From JAGRMG01 sp047975215 (GTDB taxonomy: Bacteria > Pseudomonadota > Alphaproteobacteria > Rhodobacterales > Rhodobacteraceae), in the NCBI GenBank assembly GCA_047975215.1, contig JBKEDD010000005.1:124001-188000 (forward strand): a stretch of DNA of 64,000 nt, written 5' to 3'. The notes beneath the pieces are model-generated. The model was not told the origin of the DNA. It worked only from the letters and a program-made list of their open reading frames with translations, and ran no database searches. The first letter of the stretch is position 1, and each line of letters begins with the position of its first letter. Below, piece after piece: positions 17,789-26,392 of this stretch. The position numbers and the translations under genes were made by a program.

Positions 17789-18498
17789 TGGAAACGACCG
17801 GATACGCAACATTGTCGCGCCAGTCCGGGTTGGTGCGGGAAATGCGCCTGGTAGCAAACAACATCGCCAATGCGGCGACGACCGGCTATCGCCAGGAAGG
17901 GCTGGTGTTTTCCGAGTTCATCCGCACCGCGTCCGGGCAGCCGTCGCTTTCGATGGCGGGGGCCCGGATCGGCAACACTTCGATGCAGCAAGGGGCGTTG
18001 AGCCGGACCGGCGGCGCGTTCGATCTGGCGATCGAGGGCGACGGGTTCTTCGTGGTCGAAACCGCTGCCGGCATACGCCTGACACGCGCCGGGAGTTTCT
18101 CGCCGAACGCTGAGGGCGAACTGGTCACGATGAACGGTCATCGGGTTCTCGATACCGGCGGCGCGGCGGTCTTCGTGCCTCCCGATGCTGCCGACCTGAG
18201 CGTTGCCGCCGATGGCACGATCAGCACAGCGGGCCGTGCCATCGGCCAGATCGGTCTGGTTCTGCCCTCCGGTCACTCCGCCCTCGTCCGCGAGGACGGA
18301 GTTATGTTTCGCGCCGACGGCACCGAACCGGCGCCGCAGGCGCGAATTGTCCAGGGATTTCTGGAGGGGTCGAACGTCAACGCTATCGACCAGGTCGCGC
18401 GCATGGTCGAGATCCAGCGCGCCTACGAGCTGGGGCAGAGCTTTCTGGAAACCGAGGATCAGCGCATCCGGGACGCCGTGCGGACCCTGATGCGCTGA
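17785..18498 (+). CDS. flgF: Flagellar rod protein FlgF
   Basis: 237 aa with the rod/hook family N-terminus (NNIANAATTGYRQEGLVF), the central FDLAIEGDGFFVVET motif and C-terminal LEGSNVNAIDQVARMVEIQRAYE. Shorter than FlgG and in the usual flgF position before flgG. Two overlapping ATGs (17785, 17788) share the fliQ stop; either may be used. Confidence 0.9.
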   Translation: MMETTGYATLSRQSGLVREMRLVANNIANAATTGYRQEGLVFSEFIRTASGQPSLSMAGARIGNTSMQQGALSRTGGAFDLAIEGDGFFVVETAAGIRLTRAGSFSPNAEGELVTMNGHRVLDTGGAAVFVPPDAADLSVAADGTISTAGRAIGQIGLVLPSGHSALVREDGVMFRADGTEPAPQARIVQGFLEGSNVNAIDQVARMVEIQRAYELGQSFLETEDQRIRDAVRTLMR

Positions 18499-18538
18499 GC
18501 CGACGAGGCGCCAACCCGACAAGACAAGGAGACCGCGC

Positions 18539-19324
18539 ATGCGCGCCCTCAAGATCGCCGCTACCGGAATGAGTGCCCAGCAGATGCGGGTCGAGACCAT
18601 TTCGAACAACCTCGCCAACATGAACACCACCGGATACAACGCACGGAGGGTCGAGTTTTCCGACCTTCACTATCAGCAGCTCTCGCGTGCCGGGACGGTG
18701 AATGCCGCGGACGGGACCGTTCTGCCGACCGGGATCCAGCTTGGCCTGGGCGTGCGCCCGGCGGCGGTCACGGTGGATCTGAACCAGGGCGCGCTCTCGG
18801 CCACTGGCAATGACCTGGACCTGGCAATCGAGGGAACCGGCTATCTCGAGGTTACGTTGCCCTCGGGGCGTTCGGCCTTTACCCGCGACGGCAGCCTGAA
18901 ACGGTCACCGGAGGGCATGATCGTTACGTCGGACGGGTTTGCGGTATCGCCCGAGATCGTGATTCCCCCTGATGCCCGCAGCATTTCGATCAACGGCGCG
19001 GGCGAAGTGCATGCCTATTTCATCGACAATGCCGAAGGTCAGCTGCTGGGCCAGTTCACGCTCGCCGGCTTTACCAATGCCAAGGGGCTCGAGGCGCTGG
19101 GTGGCAATCTGTTCGCCGAAACCGAGGCTTCGGGGCCGCCGCTGGTATCGGCCCCCGGGCAGGACGGCCTGGGAACCCTGCGACAGGGCTATATCGAGGA
19201 CAGTTCGGTCGATGCGGTGCGCGAAGTGACCGAGCTGATCGAAGCGCAACGCGGCTATGAGATGAACGCCAAGGTCATATCCGCCGTCGATCAGATGATG
19301 GGCGCGACGACGCAGGTGCGCTGA
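18539..19324 (+). CDS. flgG: Flagellar distal rod protein FlgG
   Basis: 261 aa, the standard FlgG length. MRALKIAATGMSAQQMRVE and NNLANMNTTGYNARR at the start, LDLAIEGTGYLEV in the middle, and the ending YIEDSSVDAVREVTELIEAQRGYEMNAKVI. AAGGAG lies 8 nt before the ATG. The stop overlaps flgA. Confidence 0.96.
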   Translation: MRALKIAATGMSAQQMRVETISNNLANMNTTGYNARRVEFSDLHYQQLSRAGTVNAADGTVLPTGIQLGLGVRPAAVTVDLNQGALSATGNDLDLAIEGTGYLEVTLPSGRSAFTRDGSLKRSPEGMIVTSDGFAVSPEIVIPPDARSISINGAGEVHAYFIDNAEGQLLGQFTLAGFTNAKGLEALGGNLFAETEASGPPLVSAPGQDGLGTLRQGYIEDSSVDAVREVTELIEAQRGYEMNAKVISAVDQMMGATTQVR

Positions 19325-19743
19325 TGCGATATCTGATTGCCGCTCTGCTTGCGTTTTTTGCCCACACCGCGGTGGCAGACATCATCGTTCCGCTCCGCAC
19401 GATCCGCGCCCGCGAGGTGATTTCGGCCGCCGATCTCGTCCCCAGGGCGGCTGACGTTCCCGGCGCCCTGTCCGATCCGGCGCGGCTGATCGGCCAGGAG
19501 GCGCGTATCGCGCTTTATCCCGGCCGCCCGGTTCGGCCGGGCGATGTCGGCCCGCCCGCAATCGTCGGGCGCAACGACCTGGTCACGCTGATCTTCAGCA
19601 ATGCGGGGCTGCACATCGCGGCCGAAGGCCGGGCGCTGGGGCGCGGTGCCGAAGGCGAAATCATCCGTGCGATGAACCTGTCGTCGCGCACCACAGTCAC
19701 CGGCCGCATCATGGCCGACGGTTCGATCGAGGTTCAGCAATGA
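19324..19743 (+). CDS. flgA: P-ring assembly chaperone FlgA
   Basis: 139 aa, a short FlgA with signal peptide (~1-18, ending TAVA) and an SAF-type domain: TIRAREVISAADLV, then GQEARIALYPGRPVRPGDVGPPAIVGRNDLVTLIF and the family ending GRIMADGSIEV. FlgA is a periplasmic chaperone for FlgI, which is not in the window. Overlaps flgG by 1 nt and flgH by 4 nt. Confidence 0.93.
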   Translation: MRYLIAALLAFFAHTAVADIIVPLRTIRAREVISAADLVPRAADVPGALSDPARLIGQEARIALYPGRPVRPGDVGPPAIVGRNDLVTLIFSNAGLHIAAEGRALGRGAEGEIIRAMNLSSRTTVTGRIMADGSIEVQQ

Positions 19744-20480
19744 AACACCCGTCATTTCGCGGCATCGTCTTGCCCGCCGTCATGGTCATGCTGACGGCCT
19801 GCGGCAAGGCCGATCACCTCGGCAAGGCGCCAAGCCTATCGCCGAACACCGAAACGCCGGAACATGTGGCCATGCTCTGGCCCGGCCTGCCCCTTCACAC
19901 CCGGCCGGAGCGACGCGTCGATCAGGCGTCGCTCTGGAGCGGCGAACGCCATTCTCTGCTGGGCGACCGGCGCGCGGTGAAGAAGGGCGATATCCTCACC
20001 GTGGTGATCGAGATCGACGAAAGGGCGGAAATCTCCAACGATACCGACCGATCGCGTTCCGGTTCGGAAGATCTTTCCATCCCGCACCTGTTCGGCTTGC
20101 CCCAGCGCGCCGACATGCGTTTGCCCGATGGCGCCAATATGGACAACGCCCTGTCGATCGGATCGTCGAGCCGCGCCAAGGGCAAGGGCACGGTCAAGCG
20201 CAAGGAAAAGCTGACCTTGCGGGTGGCCGCAACGATCGTGGACGTGCTCCCCAACGGGGTGCTGTCGATTTCGGGCTCGCAGGAGCTGCGGGTGAATTTC
20301 GAGATGCGCGAACTGCTGGTGTCCGGGTTCGTACGGCCCGAGGATATCTCGCGCCAGAACGAAGTGACCTATGACAAGATCGCCTCGGCCCGGGTCTCCT
20401 ATGGCGGCAGCGGCCAGATCACCGACCTTCAGCAGCCCCGCTATGGCCAGCAGATCCTGGATGCGATCCTGCCGTTCTGA
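19740..20480 (+). CDS. flgH: Flagellar L-ring lipoprotein FlgH
   Basis: 246-aa outer-membrane ring protein. Lipoprotein signal with lipobox LTAC, Cys21. Downstream are the FlgH hallmarks: SLWSGERHSLLGDRRAVKKGDILTVVIEI, then NGVLSISGSQELRVNFEMREL and GFVRPEDISRQNEV. Overlaps flgA by 4 nt. Confidence 0.96.
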   Translation: MKHPSFRGIVLPAVMVMLTACGKADHLGKAPSLSPNTETPEHVAMLWPGLPLHTRPERRVDQASLWSGERHSLLGDRRAVKKGDILTVVIEIDERAEISNDTDRSRSGSEDLSIPHLFGLPQRADMRLPDGANMDNALSIGSSSRAKGKGTVKRKEKLTLRVAATIVDVLPNGVLSISGSQELRVNFEMRELLVSGFVRPEDISRQNEVTYDKIASARVSYGGSGQITDLQQPRYGQQILDAILPF

Positions 20481-20489
20481 GAGGTTGCG

Positions 20490-20978
20490 ATGCTGTCGAA
20501 ACTGCTGCCCATGCTGTTTCTCGCCTTCGGCGCCACCGTCGGGATCGTGTCCGCCTATCTGGCCGGCCACGACCCCGCGCCCGGCGAACCTGGCATCGGG
20601 CCGGAGGCGCGGATGCGCCCACAAATCCAGAGCGGTCAGGAACCGGAAACGGGGGAGGCCGAATATGTCAAGCTGAACAACCAGTTCGTCGTGCCTGTCG
20701 TGGCCAGCGACCGGATCGAGGCACTGGTGGTCGTGTCGCTGAGCCTGGAAACCGATGCAGGGCTGCGTGAAGCGGTCTATGCCCAAGAACCCAAGCTGCG
20801 TGACGCATTCCTTCGGGTGCTGTTCGATCATGCCAACATGGGCGGCTTCCATGGCGCTTTCACCCGTTCCGACAGGCTGGGCCCGTTGCGCACCGCCCTG
20901 CGCGAGGTCGCCCGGGGGCAATTGGGCGCGGCGGTGCGCGAGGTGCTGATTGTCGATATCGCCCGGCAGGACAACTAG
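20490..20978 (+). CDS. FliL-like flagellar basal-body membrane protein (first copy)
   Basis: 162 aa with one N-terminal membrane helix (~5-26) and a periplasmic domain in FliL style: YVKLNNQFVVPVV, then ALVVVSLSLETDAGLREAVYAQEPKLRDAFLRVLF. The N-terminal cytoplasmic tail is very short. FliL proteins surround the stator and modulate motor torque. A second FliL-family gene lies at 30609. The GAGAGG ribosome site is 3-9 nt before ATG. Last gene of the flgB-to-flgH run. Confidence 0.78.
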   Translation: MLSKLLPMLFLAFGATVGIVSAYLAGHDPAPGEPGIGPEARMRPQIQSGQEPETGEAEYVKLNNQFVVPVVASDRIEALVVVSLSLETDAGLREAVYAQEPKLRDAFLRVLFDHANMGGFHGAFTRSDRLGPLRTALREVARGQLGAAVREVLIVDIARQDN

Positions 20979-20993
20979 CCCGCGCGTTCGGGC
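20978..20993. terminator. Short stem-loop after the fliL-like gene
   Basis: GCCCG (20978-20982), 6-nt loop, CGGGC (20989-20993), immediately after the stop of the rightward flagellar run. Weak terminator candidate; the 116-nt convergent gap shows no other clear signal. Confidence 0.25.
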
Positions 20994-21094
20994 GCATTCA
21001 CCCGCCGGGAGAAGGCGTAACTCTTGCCATCTGCAGGTTCCCGCGGGCGGGGAATGTCTGACTTCGAAGGATTGCGCGCACCCCGGATCGCCGA

Positions 21095-21511
21095 CTATGA
21101 CCCTCCCGCGCATGTGGATTCCACAAGCCGATAGTCGCGAAGCTGCCGCAATCTTGCCGACTCCCGCGCCGTTTGCGCCGCGGCCAGCGTCTGCACCGCC
21201 TGCTGGCGCCCGAACGTCGTTCGCACCCCATCCAGGGCCACCAGCTTTTGCGCCATGACCTGCGCCAGTTCGGTGTTCAGCCGGGCGCGACTGCGGCCAA
21301 GCCAGCCTTGCCAAGCCATGTCGGCCCCAAGGCTTTGCATCGCCGGATCGGCGGCATGAACGTGTCGTGCCTGCGCCGCCTGTTCGCTCAGCCGGTTCAG
21401 TTGCGTGCGAAGAGCAGTCTCGCGATCGAGTATCTCGCGGATCTTGCCGATCTCGCGCAGATATTGCGCCCGCGCCACTTGCTCAAGCTGTCGCAACCGG
21501 TCTTGCCTCAA
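21095..21511 (-). CDS. fliJ: FliJ-like coiled-coil flagellar protein, TTG start
   Basis: 138 aa, nearly all helix: LRQLEQVARAQYLREIGKIREILDRE, LRTQLNRLSEQAAQAR, then ARESARLRQLRDYRLVES. No membrane helix or signal. Size, coiled-coil nature and position beside flhB suggest the FliJ-type export stalk/chaperone that works with FliI and FliH, but sequence identity to FliJ is not obvious. I infer the TTG at 21511: it overlaps the flhB stop (TTGA) and AGGGG lies about 9 nt upstream. The next in-frame start (a GTG) would truncate the first heptads. Confidence 0.6.
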   Translation of the reverse strand: MRQDRLRQLEQVARAQYLREIGKIREILDRETALRTQLNRLSEQAAQARHVHAADPAMQSLGADMAWQGWLGRSRARLNTELAQVMAQKLVALDGVRTTFGRQQAVQTLAAAQTARESARLRQLRDYRLVESTCAGGS

Positions 21512-22599
21512 CGGATCATCCCCTTCGCCCGGGTGCGCATCCCTTCGGCAAAGCGGATCGCCGCGGCCACGGCGCGGAAATGTTCCTCGGCGATCTCCTG
21601 GCCCAGATCGACGGTCGCATGCAGCGCGCGGGCGGTCGGCGGGTCGCGGTGGAGAGGAACGCCGGCCTCTTCGGCAACGCGCCGGATCGTCGCGGCTATC
21701 TCGTCCACACCCTTGGCCACGCAAACCGGCGCGCTTCCCGGCAGGCGGCTCCATTTCAGGGCGACGGCGTAGTGCGTGGGGTTGACGATGACCACGTCGG
21801 CGCCGGGCAGATCCGCCAACATTCGCGAAAGCGCGATTTCCTGGCCTCGCTGCCTTCGGGCCTGTTTCATGTGCGGATCGCCCTCGGCGTCCCTGGTTTC
21901 GTCCAGAAGCTCCTTGCGGGACATCCGGTTCTTGCGGCGGTGTTCGGCATGCTGCCACACGGCGTCCACGGTGCCGATTCCGGCCGAGATCAGCAGCACG
22001 AGAAACAGAAATTCCAGGCTCAGCCGCGTAAGCAGCGAAACGGCGAGCTGCGCTTCACCCGCCGCCGCCGCCACCAGGTCAGGCAGCCGTGCCTTGAGGA
22101 ACGCGCCCAGGCAGATCGAGTAGAGCAGCAGCTTGGCAAAGCTCTTGGCGAATTCGAACAGCCCCGCGCGGCCGAACTTGTTGCGCGCATTGGCCGGAAT
22201 CGAGACGCGCGACGCTTTCGGCCGCAACTTGTCGGGCGCCGCCACGAAACCGCGTTGCGCGAGAATCGACAGCAGCACGGCAGAGGCAGGGACCGCGAAC
22301 CAGGGCGCCACCGCACCCGCCGTGCCCGTCAGGATCGCCCGCACCACCGGGCCGGCCGATCCGCCCCGGATCAGGTCGTTCATGCGGTCGGCCTGATCCA
22401 GCACCCCGGCGAGCACCGTGCCCAGCGCCGTCAGCGACCCGGCGCCGACGGCCAGCGCGGCGGCAAGCAGGCCGGCATAGCCGGCGGCAACCGACAGATC
22501 GGCCGACCGCGCGATATCGCCTTTTTGTCGTGCCCGCAGAAGTTTCTGCGGCGTCGGCTCGTGGGTCTTGTCCTGATCGTCGGGGGCAGATCCGCTCAT
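21508..22599 (-). CDS. flhB: Flagellar export switch protein FlhB
   Basis: 363 aa. N-terminus DKTHEPTPQKLLRARQKGDIARS is the family signature; about four membrane helices follow, then a cytoplasmic domain with the autocleavage site N273-P-T-H276 in VIVNPTHYAVALKW. FlhB changes export from rod/hook to filament substrates with FliK (9829). The start overlaps the fliR stop by 4 nt. Confidence 0.96.
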   Translation of the reverse strand: MSGSAPDDQDKTHEPTPQKLLRARQKGDIARSADLSVAAGYAGLLAAALAVGAGSLTALGTVLAGVLDQADRMNDLIRGGSAGPVVRAILTGTAGAVAPWFAVPASAVLLSILAQRGFVAAPDKLRPKASRVSIPANARNKFGRAGLFEFAKSFAKLLLYSICLGAFLKARLPDLVAAAAGEAQLAVSLLTRLSLEFLFLVLLISAGIGTVDAVWQHAEHRRKNRMSRKELLDETRDAEGDPHMKQARRQRGQEIALSRMLADLPGADVVIVNPTHYAVALKWSRLPGSAPVCVAKGVDEIAATIRRVAEEAGVPLHRDPPTARALHATVDLGQEIAEEHFRAVAAAIRFAEGMRTRAKGMIR

Positions 22600-23369
22600 G
22601 GTATCGGCCTGACAGGATTGGCCATGAACGCGGCCAGCCCGCCGGCCCAGACCGACAGCATCAGTGGCGCCGCGGCAAACAGCAGGAATAGGCCTCCCAG
22701 GGTGATGACCGGCGCGCCGACGAAAGCGACCATCAATTGCGGCATGGCCCGGTTGATGACGCCAAGCGTGAGGTTGTAGATCACCGAAGCGATCACGAAG
22801 GGCGCGGCCAGCGAGAATGCCAGCGAGAAAGCATGGGCGACGCGCTCCACGCCCCAGAGCGCCAGATCGCGACCGTCCGGAAGTGTCCCCGCCGGGAGCA
22901 GATCATAGGAAAATACCAGAAATTGCGCGGCCCGCACATGCAGCCCCGCCATTGCCGCAAGGGCGAGCCCGGCGACGACCAGCACATAGCCCATCGCCGG
23001 CATCGGTTCGACGGCCGCGCCACCGAGGAGTTGCGAAAGCGAGGTCGACTGTGCGGCAATCGCCCCGGCGGTCTGGAGCGCCAGCACGAAGAGGCGAAGC
23101 CCGACCCCCAGGGCAAGGCCGATCACGGCCTCGCTCAGCACGTATCCGGTCAGATCCGGCAGGCCGGCGGGCGGCGGCGCCGGCGCGACTGCAGGCGCGG
23201 CCACGGCCGTCAGCATGACCGCGACCACCAGCCGGACCCGGACCGGAACGGCCTGTTCTCCGAAGACGGGCAACAGCGACACCAGTGCCGACACCCGCAG
23301 GAACACGACCAGCGCGTGCCACAGCCCGACGCCCAGTATCGCGGTCAGTTCAGGGCGCAACGCGATCAT
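22596..23369 (-). CDS. fliR: Flagellar export gate protein FliR
   Basis: 257 aa with about six membrane helices. Pattern includes FLRVSALVSLLPVFGEQAVPVRVRL, SEAVIGLALGVGLRLFVLALQTAG, and the C-terminal INRAMPQLMVAFVGAPV. ATG 23369 overlaps the flhA stop (ATGA) and the stop overlaps flhB, so flhA-fliR-flhB-fliJ-like are translationally coupled. Confidence 0.95.
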   Translation of the reverse strand: MIALRPELTAILGVGLWHALVVFLRVSALVSLLPVFGEQAVPVRVRLVVAVMLTAVAAPAVAPAPPPAGLPDLTGYVLSEAVIGLALGVGLRLFVLALQTAGAIAAQSTSLSQLLGGAAVEPMPAMGYVLVVAGLALAAMAGLHVRAAQFLVFSYDLLPAGTLPDGRDLALWGVERVAHAFSLAFSLAAPFVIASVIYNLTLGVINRAMPQLMVAFVGAPVITLGGLFLLFAAAPLMLSVWAGGLAAFMANPVRPIP

Positions 23370-25441
23370 GCCGGAACGATTCCGACCAGGGCGGGCCGGG
23401 CATCGAGCCCGATCTCCTCGAAGGAGAGGACAGGGTTGGCGATGCCGCGGGTCCGCAGGATGGTGCGCAGGAACCTGCGGCGGCGCGAGGGCGCCACAAG
23501 GGCCGGAAACACACCTTGTTCGCCGATCTCCGACAGACGGCGTGACACGTTGTCGGCAAGACGGTTGAACAGTTCGGGCGGCAACGCGATGTCGAGACCG
23601 CCGCCCGCTTCGATCTGATAGGTTTCGAACGTGTCTTCCCATTCCGGGTCCAGTTGAACCAGCGGGATCGAACCGTCGTCGCGGCGCAATTCGGCAACCA
23701 GCTGAAACCCGAGCCGCTGGCGAACATGTTCGCAGATCCCCTCGGGCCGGGTGGTGGCGATGCGGGCTTCGGCCACCGCTTCGAGGATCAATGGCAGGTT
23801 GCGGATCGAAACCCGCTCGTCCAGCAGCAGGCGAAGCACGGCGTGCAGGCTGTCGATAGGCACCTTGTCGGGAATCAGCTCGTCCAGCAGCTTGCGGTTG
23901 GCCTCGGCGCGGGCCGGATCGCTCAGCCGGGTCAGTTCGCTCAGAAGCCGGCGCAGCGATTTCAGCGTCAGCAGACGCGCGAAGTTCTGCTTGATGGTCT
24001 CCAGAAGATGCGTTGCCAGGATTTCCGGAGGCGTGACGATGGTGGCGCCGCTCAGCGCCGCGGCTTCCTGATCGCCGGGCGAGATCCATCGCGCCGGCGC
24101 GCCATAGACGGGTTCGGTCACGTCCTGACCCGAAGGCAGGGCCTGGGGCGCCTCGGGAATCAGGGCGAGAACCAGGTCGGGATTCAGGCTGCCGCGGGCC
24201 TGTTCCACGCCCTGAACCCGGATCAGATAGACGCCCGGCGGCAACTCGGCCTGATCCGTGAGCCTGATGTCGGGCAGGATCAGGCCGAAGACGCGTGCGA
24301 CATGGGTGCGCATGTTGGCGATGCGCGCGTCCAGCCCGGTACCCGGATCGAGAACCATGCTTACCAGATCGGGTGAAAATTCCACATGCACATCGTCAAG
24401 GTCCAGCACATCGCCCAAGGGCCTTATGGCGGGCACCGCCGGTTCGGCGCCGGTGGCGGGATCGGGCGTCGTGGCGCGGCGATGCATCCTGAAGGCAACG
24501 AGACCCAGCGCCGATCCGCCCAGGATGAAGGGCAGGAACGGCAGACCGGGAACCAGCGCGAACAGCGACATCAGCACCGCCACCGTCGCAAGCGCCGCCG
24601 GATGCCGGCCCAGTTGACCGAACAGCGCCATGTCGGTCGCACCCCGGGTGCCGCCGCGCGCCAGCAGCAGCGCCGAGGCGATCGAGATGATGACCGCCGG
24701 AATCTGGGTCACCAACCCGTCGCCCACCGTCAGCATGGCATAGGTTTCAAAGGCCGCGCCCACCGGCATGCCGTGAACGACCACCCCCATGATCAGCCCC
24801 ATGATCAGGTTCAGAAGCGTGATGAGCAGGCCGGCTACCGCATCGCCCTTGACGAATTTCGACGCCCCGTCCAGCGAACCGAAAAACGTGGTTTCCTGCT
24901 GTTCGCGCTCGCGCCGTGCCTTGGCTTCTTCATGGCCGATGGCGCCGGCCGACATGTCGCTGTCAATCGCCAGTTGCTTTCCGGGCATTCCGTCAAGCGC
25001 GAACCGCGCCCCGACCTCGGCCATACGGGCGGCACCCTTGGTGATGACCATGAAATTGACGATCAGCAGTACGCCGAACACCACGAGGCCCAGAAACACG
25101 CTGCCGCCCATGATGAACTGCGCGAATCCGGCGATGACTTCGCCGGCGGCGCCGGGCCCGGTATGGCCTTGTCCGATGATCAGTTTGGTTGAAGACACGT
25201 TGAGCGAAAGGCGCAACATCAGCGAGGCCAGCAGGACGGTCGGGAATGAGGAAAAGTCGAGCGGCCGTTCGATGAACAGGGTGATCGTGAAGATCAGAAT
25301 GGCCAGCCCGAAGGACGCAGCCAGCCCGACATCGAGAATCCAGGCTGGCATCGGCAGGATCATCATCACGATGATGGCCATGAGCGCCAGCGCCAGCAGG
25401 ACGGTTGGAGAGAACAGGCCCCTAAGGCTGAGTTCGGGCAT
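23366..25441 (-). CDS. flhA: Flagellar export gate protein FlhA
   Basis: 691 aa. Membrane half (~15-320) with SFPTVLLASLMLRLSLNVSSTKLIIGQGHTG (key: LASLMLRL.LNV..T) and the FHIPEP-type loop RMAEVGARFALDGMPGKQLAIDSD; the cytoplasmic half holds the chaperone/substrate-docking domain. I prefer ATG 25441 (AGGA 9 nt upstream) to the ATG at 25462, which has no ribosome site. Overlaps the sltF gene by 20 nt. Confidence 0.95.
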   Translation of the reverse strand: MPELSLRGLFSPTVLLALALMAIIVMMILPMPAWILDVGLAASFGLAILIFTITLFIERPLDFSSFPTVLLASLMLRLSLNVSSTKLIIGQGHTGPGAAGEVIAGFAQFIMGGSVFLGLVVFGVLLIVNFMVITKGAARMAEVGARFALDGMPGKQLAIDSDMSAGAIGHEEAKARREREQQETTFFGSLDGASKFVKGDAVAGLLITLLNLIMGLIMGVVVHGMPVGAAFETYAMLTVGDGLVTQIPAVIISIASALLLARGGTRGATDMALFGQLGRHPAALATVAVLMSLFALVPGLPFLPFILGGSALGLVAFRMHRRATTPDPATGAEPAVPAIRPLGDVLDLDDVHVEFSPDLVSMVLDPGTGLDARIANMRTHVARVFGLILPDIRLTDQAELPPGVYLIRVQGVEQARGSLNPDLVLALIPEAPQALPSGQDVTEPVYGAPARWISPGDQEAAALSGATIVTPPEILATHLLETIKQNFARLLTLKSLRRLLSELTRLSDPARAEANRKLLDELIPDKVPIDSLHAVLRLLLDERVSIRNLPLILEAVAEARIATTRPEGICEHVRQRLGFQLVAELRRDDGSIPLVQLDPEWEDTFETYQIEAGGGLDIALPPELFNRLADNVSRRLSEIGEQGVFPALVAPSRRRRFLRTILRTRGIANPVLSFEEIGLDARPALVGIVPA

Positions 25442-26237
25442 CGCGGGCGTCCTTTGCATCAAGGCCGATGAACGCCGGTCGGGTCGAACCGGCCACCAGC
25501 GGCACCAGCGAGCCGAGCGCGGTGGTGCCGTGCCCGATCAGTGGAGCGTGTTCCAGTGCTCTCCCCGGCGTCCGGGTTGTCCCGGGGCGGGGTGCGGGCC
25601 AGCCAGGCGATGCCGAGATGGCCGTTTCGGGGAGGGTGGCGCGAATTCGTTCGAACCGCGAGGAATAGCGGTTCGCGTGCTTCGGGGTGCGGGAATGATA
25701 GGCCCCCGCCGCATTGGCCCAGGTTCCCAGTTCGGCGTGCAGTCGTTTCAGGAAGGAGGCGGCGTAGTCGGCGTTCCGCTCAGGGTCGAACATGTCGTCG
25801 ATCGAGCGGAACGCGGCGCCGTGCCATTTGTAGTTTATCTGGAAGCATCCGACGTCGAAACTGCGGGCGCCGCGTTTGAAGTGACGAAAGACATGGGCGC
25901 GGGCTTCATCCCGGCTCGCGAACCATCGGCCGGTACCTTCCATGTTCACGGTCCAGGGCCAGGGTTGCAGGCCGCCAGCGCCCGATCTGCCGGTTTCGGT
26001 GCGCGAGATTGCGCGCAGGACATCCAGGGGAACACCATGCTTGCGGGCCGCGCCGCTGGCGGCCATGTCACACAGTCGCGATGCCGCCGCCGCCTCCGGC
26101 GAGGCCCAGGCCATACCGCCGGTAGTCTGCGGGCAGAGCAGGATCGCGGCGAGCGCCGCGGCCCGCGCGCGGGTTGGCACGCTTCCCGCCCGGACACCTC
26201 GCGGCAATGCAATTCCCAGGATCGTGTTGAACGGCAT
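25422..26237 (-). CDS. sltF: Flagellar lytic transglycosylase, SltF-like
   Basis: 271 aa. Signal/anchor segment ~23-46, then an SLT domain: GVPLDVLRAISRTETGRSG with catalytic Glu81, FDVGCFQINYKWHG, and ADYAASFLKRLHAELGTWANAAGAYHS. The last ~70 residues are Pro/Gly-rich. In Rhodobacter sphaeroides SltF opens the peptidoglycan for the rod and binds FlgJ; the short FlgJ here (11167) has no muramidase domain, which fits. First gene of the leftward sltF-flhA-fliR-flhB-fliJ unit; the 155-nt gap upstream (26238-26392) should hold its promoter, though I see no convincing -35/-10. Confidence 0.85.
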   Translation of the reverse strand: MPFNTILGIALPRGVRAGSVPTRARAAALAAILLCPQTTGGMAWASPEAAAASRLCDMAASGAARKHGVPLDVLRAISRTETGRSGAGGLQPWPWTVNMEGTGRWFASRDEARAHVFRHFKRGARSFDVGCFQINYKWHGAAFRSIDDMFDPERNADYAASFLKRLHAELGTWANAAGAYHSRTPKHANRYSSRFERIRATLPETAISASPGWPAPRPGTTRTPGRALEHAPLIGHGTTALGSLVPLVAGSTRPAFIGLDAKDARDARTQP

Positions 26238-26392
26238 TCTGCCCTGTCCGATGCGGCCCGAATTGGTTTCGAGGCTAGGCGGGCCGGATTGACAATTGGT
26301 TATCCGATCCGTTTTGTTTTGCGGCGGCGCTGGCGGCCGTTCGACACGACGTTGCCTTGCTCCGAATGCTGATCCTTTGAACGAACCCGGCT

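Noticed and set aside
26238..26392. TTGACA at the region upstream of sltF as a promoter
   Set aside because: It reads rightward, away from sltF, and no -10 element follows at a suitable distance.
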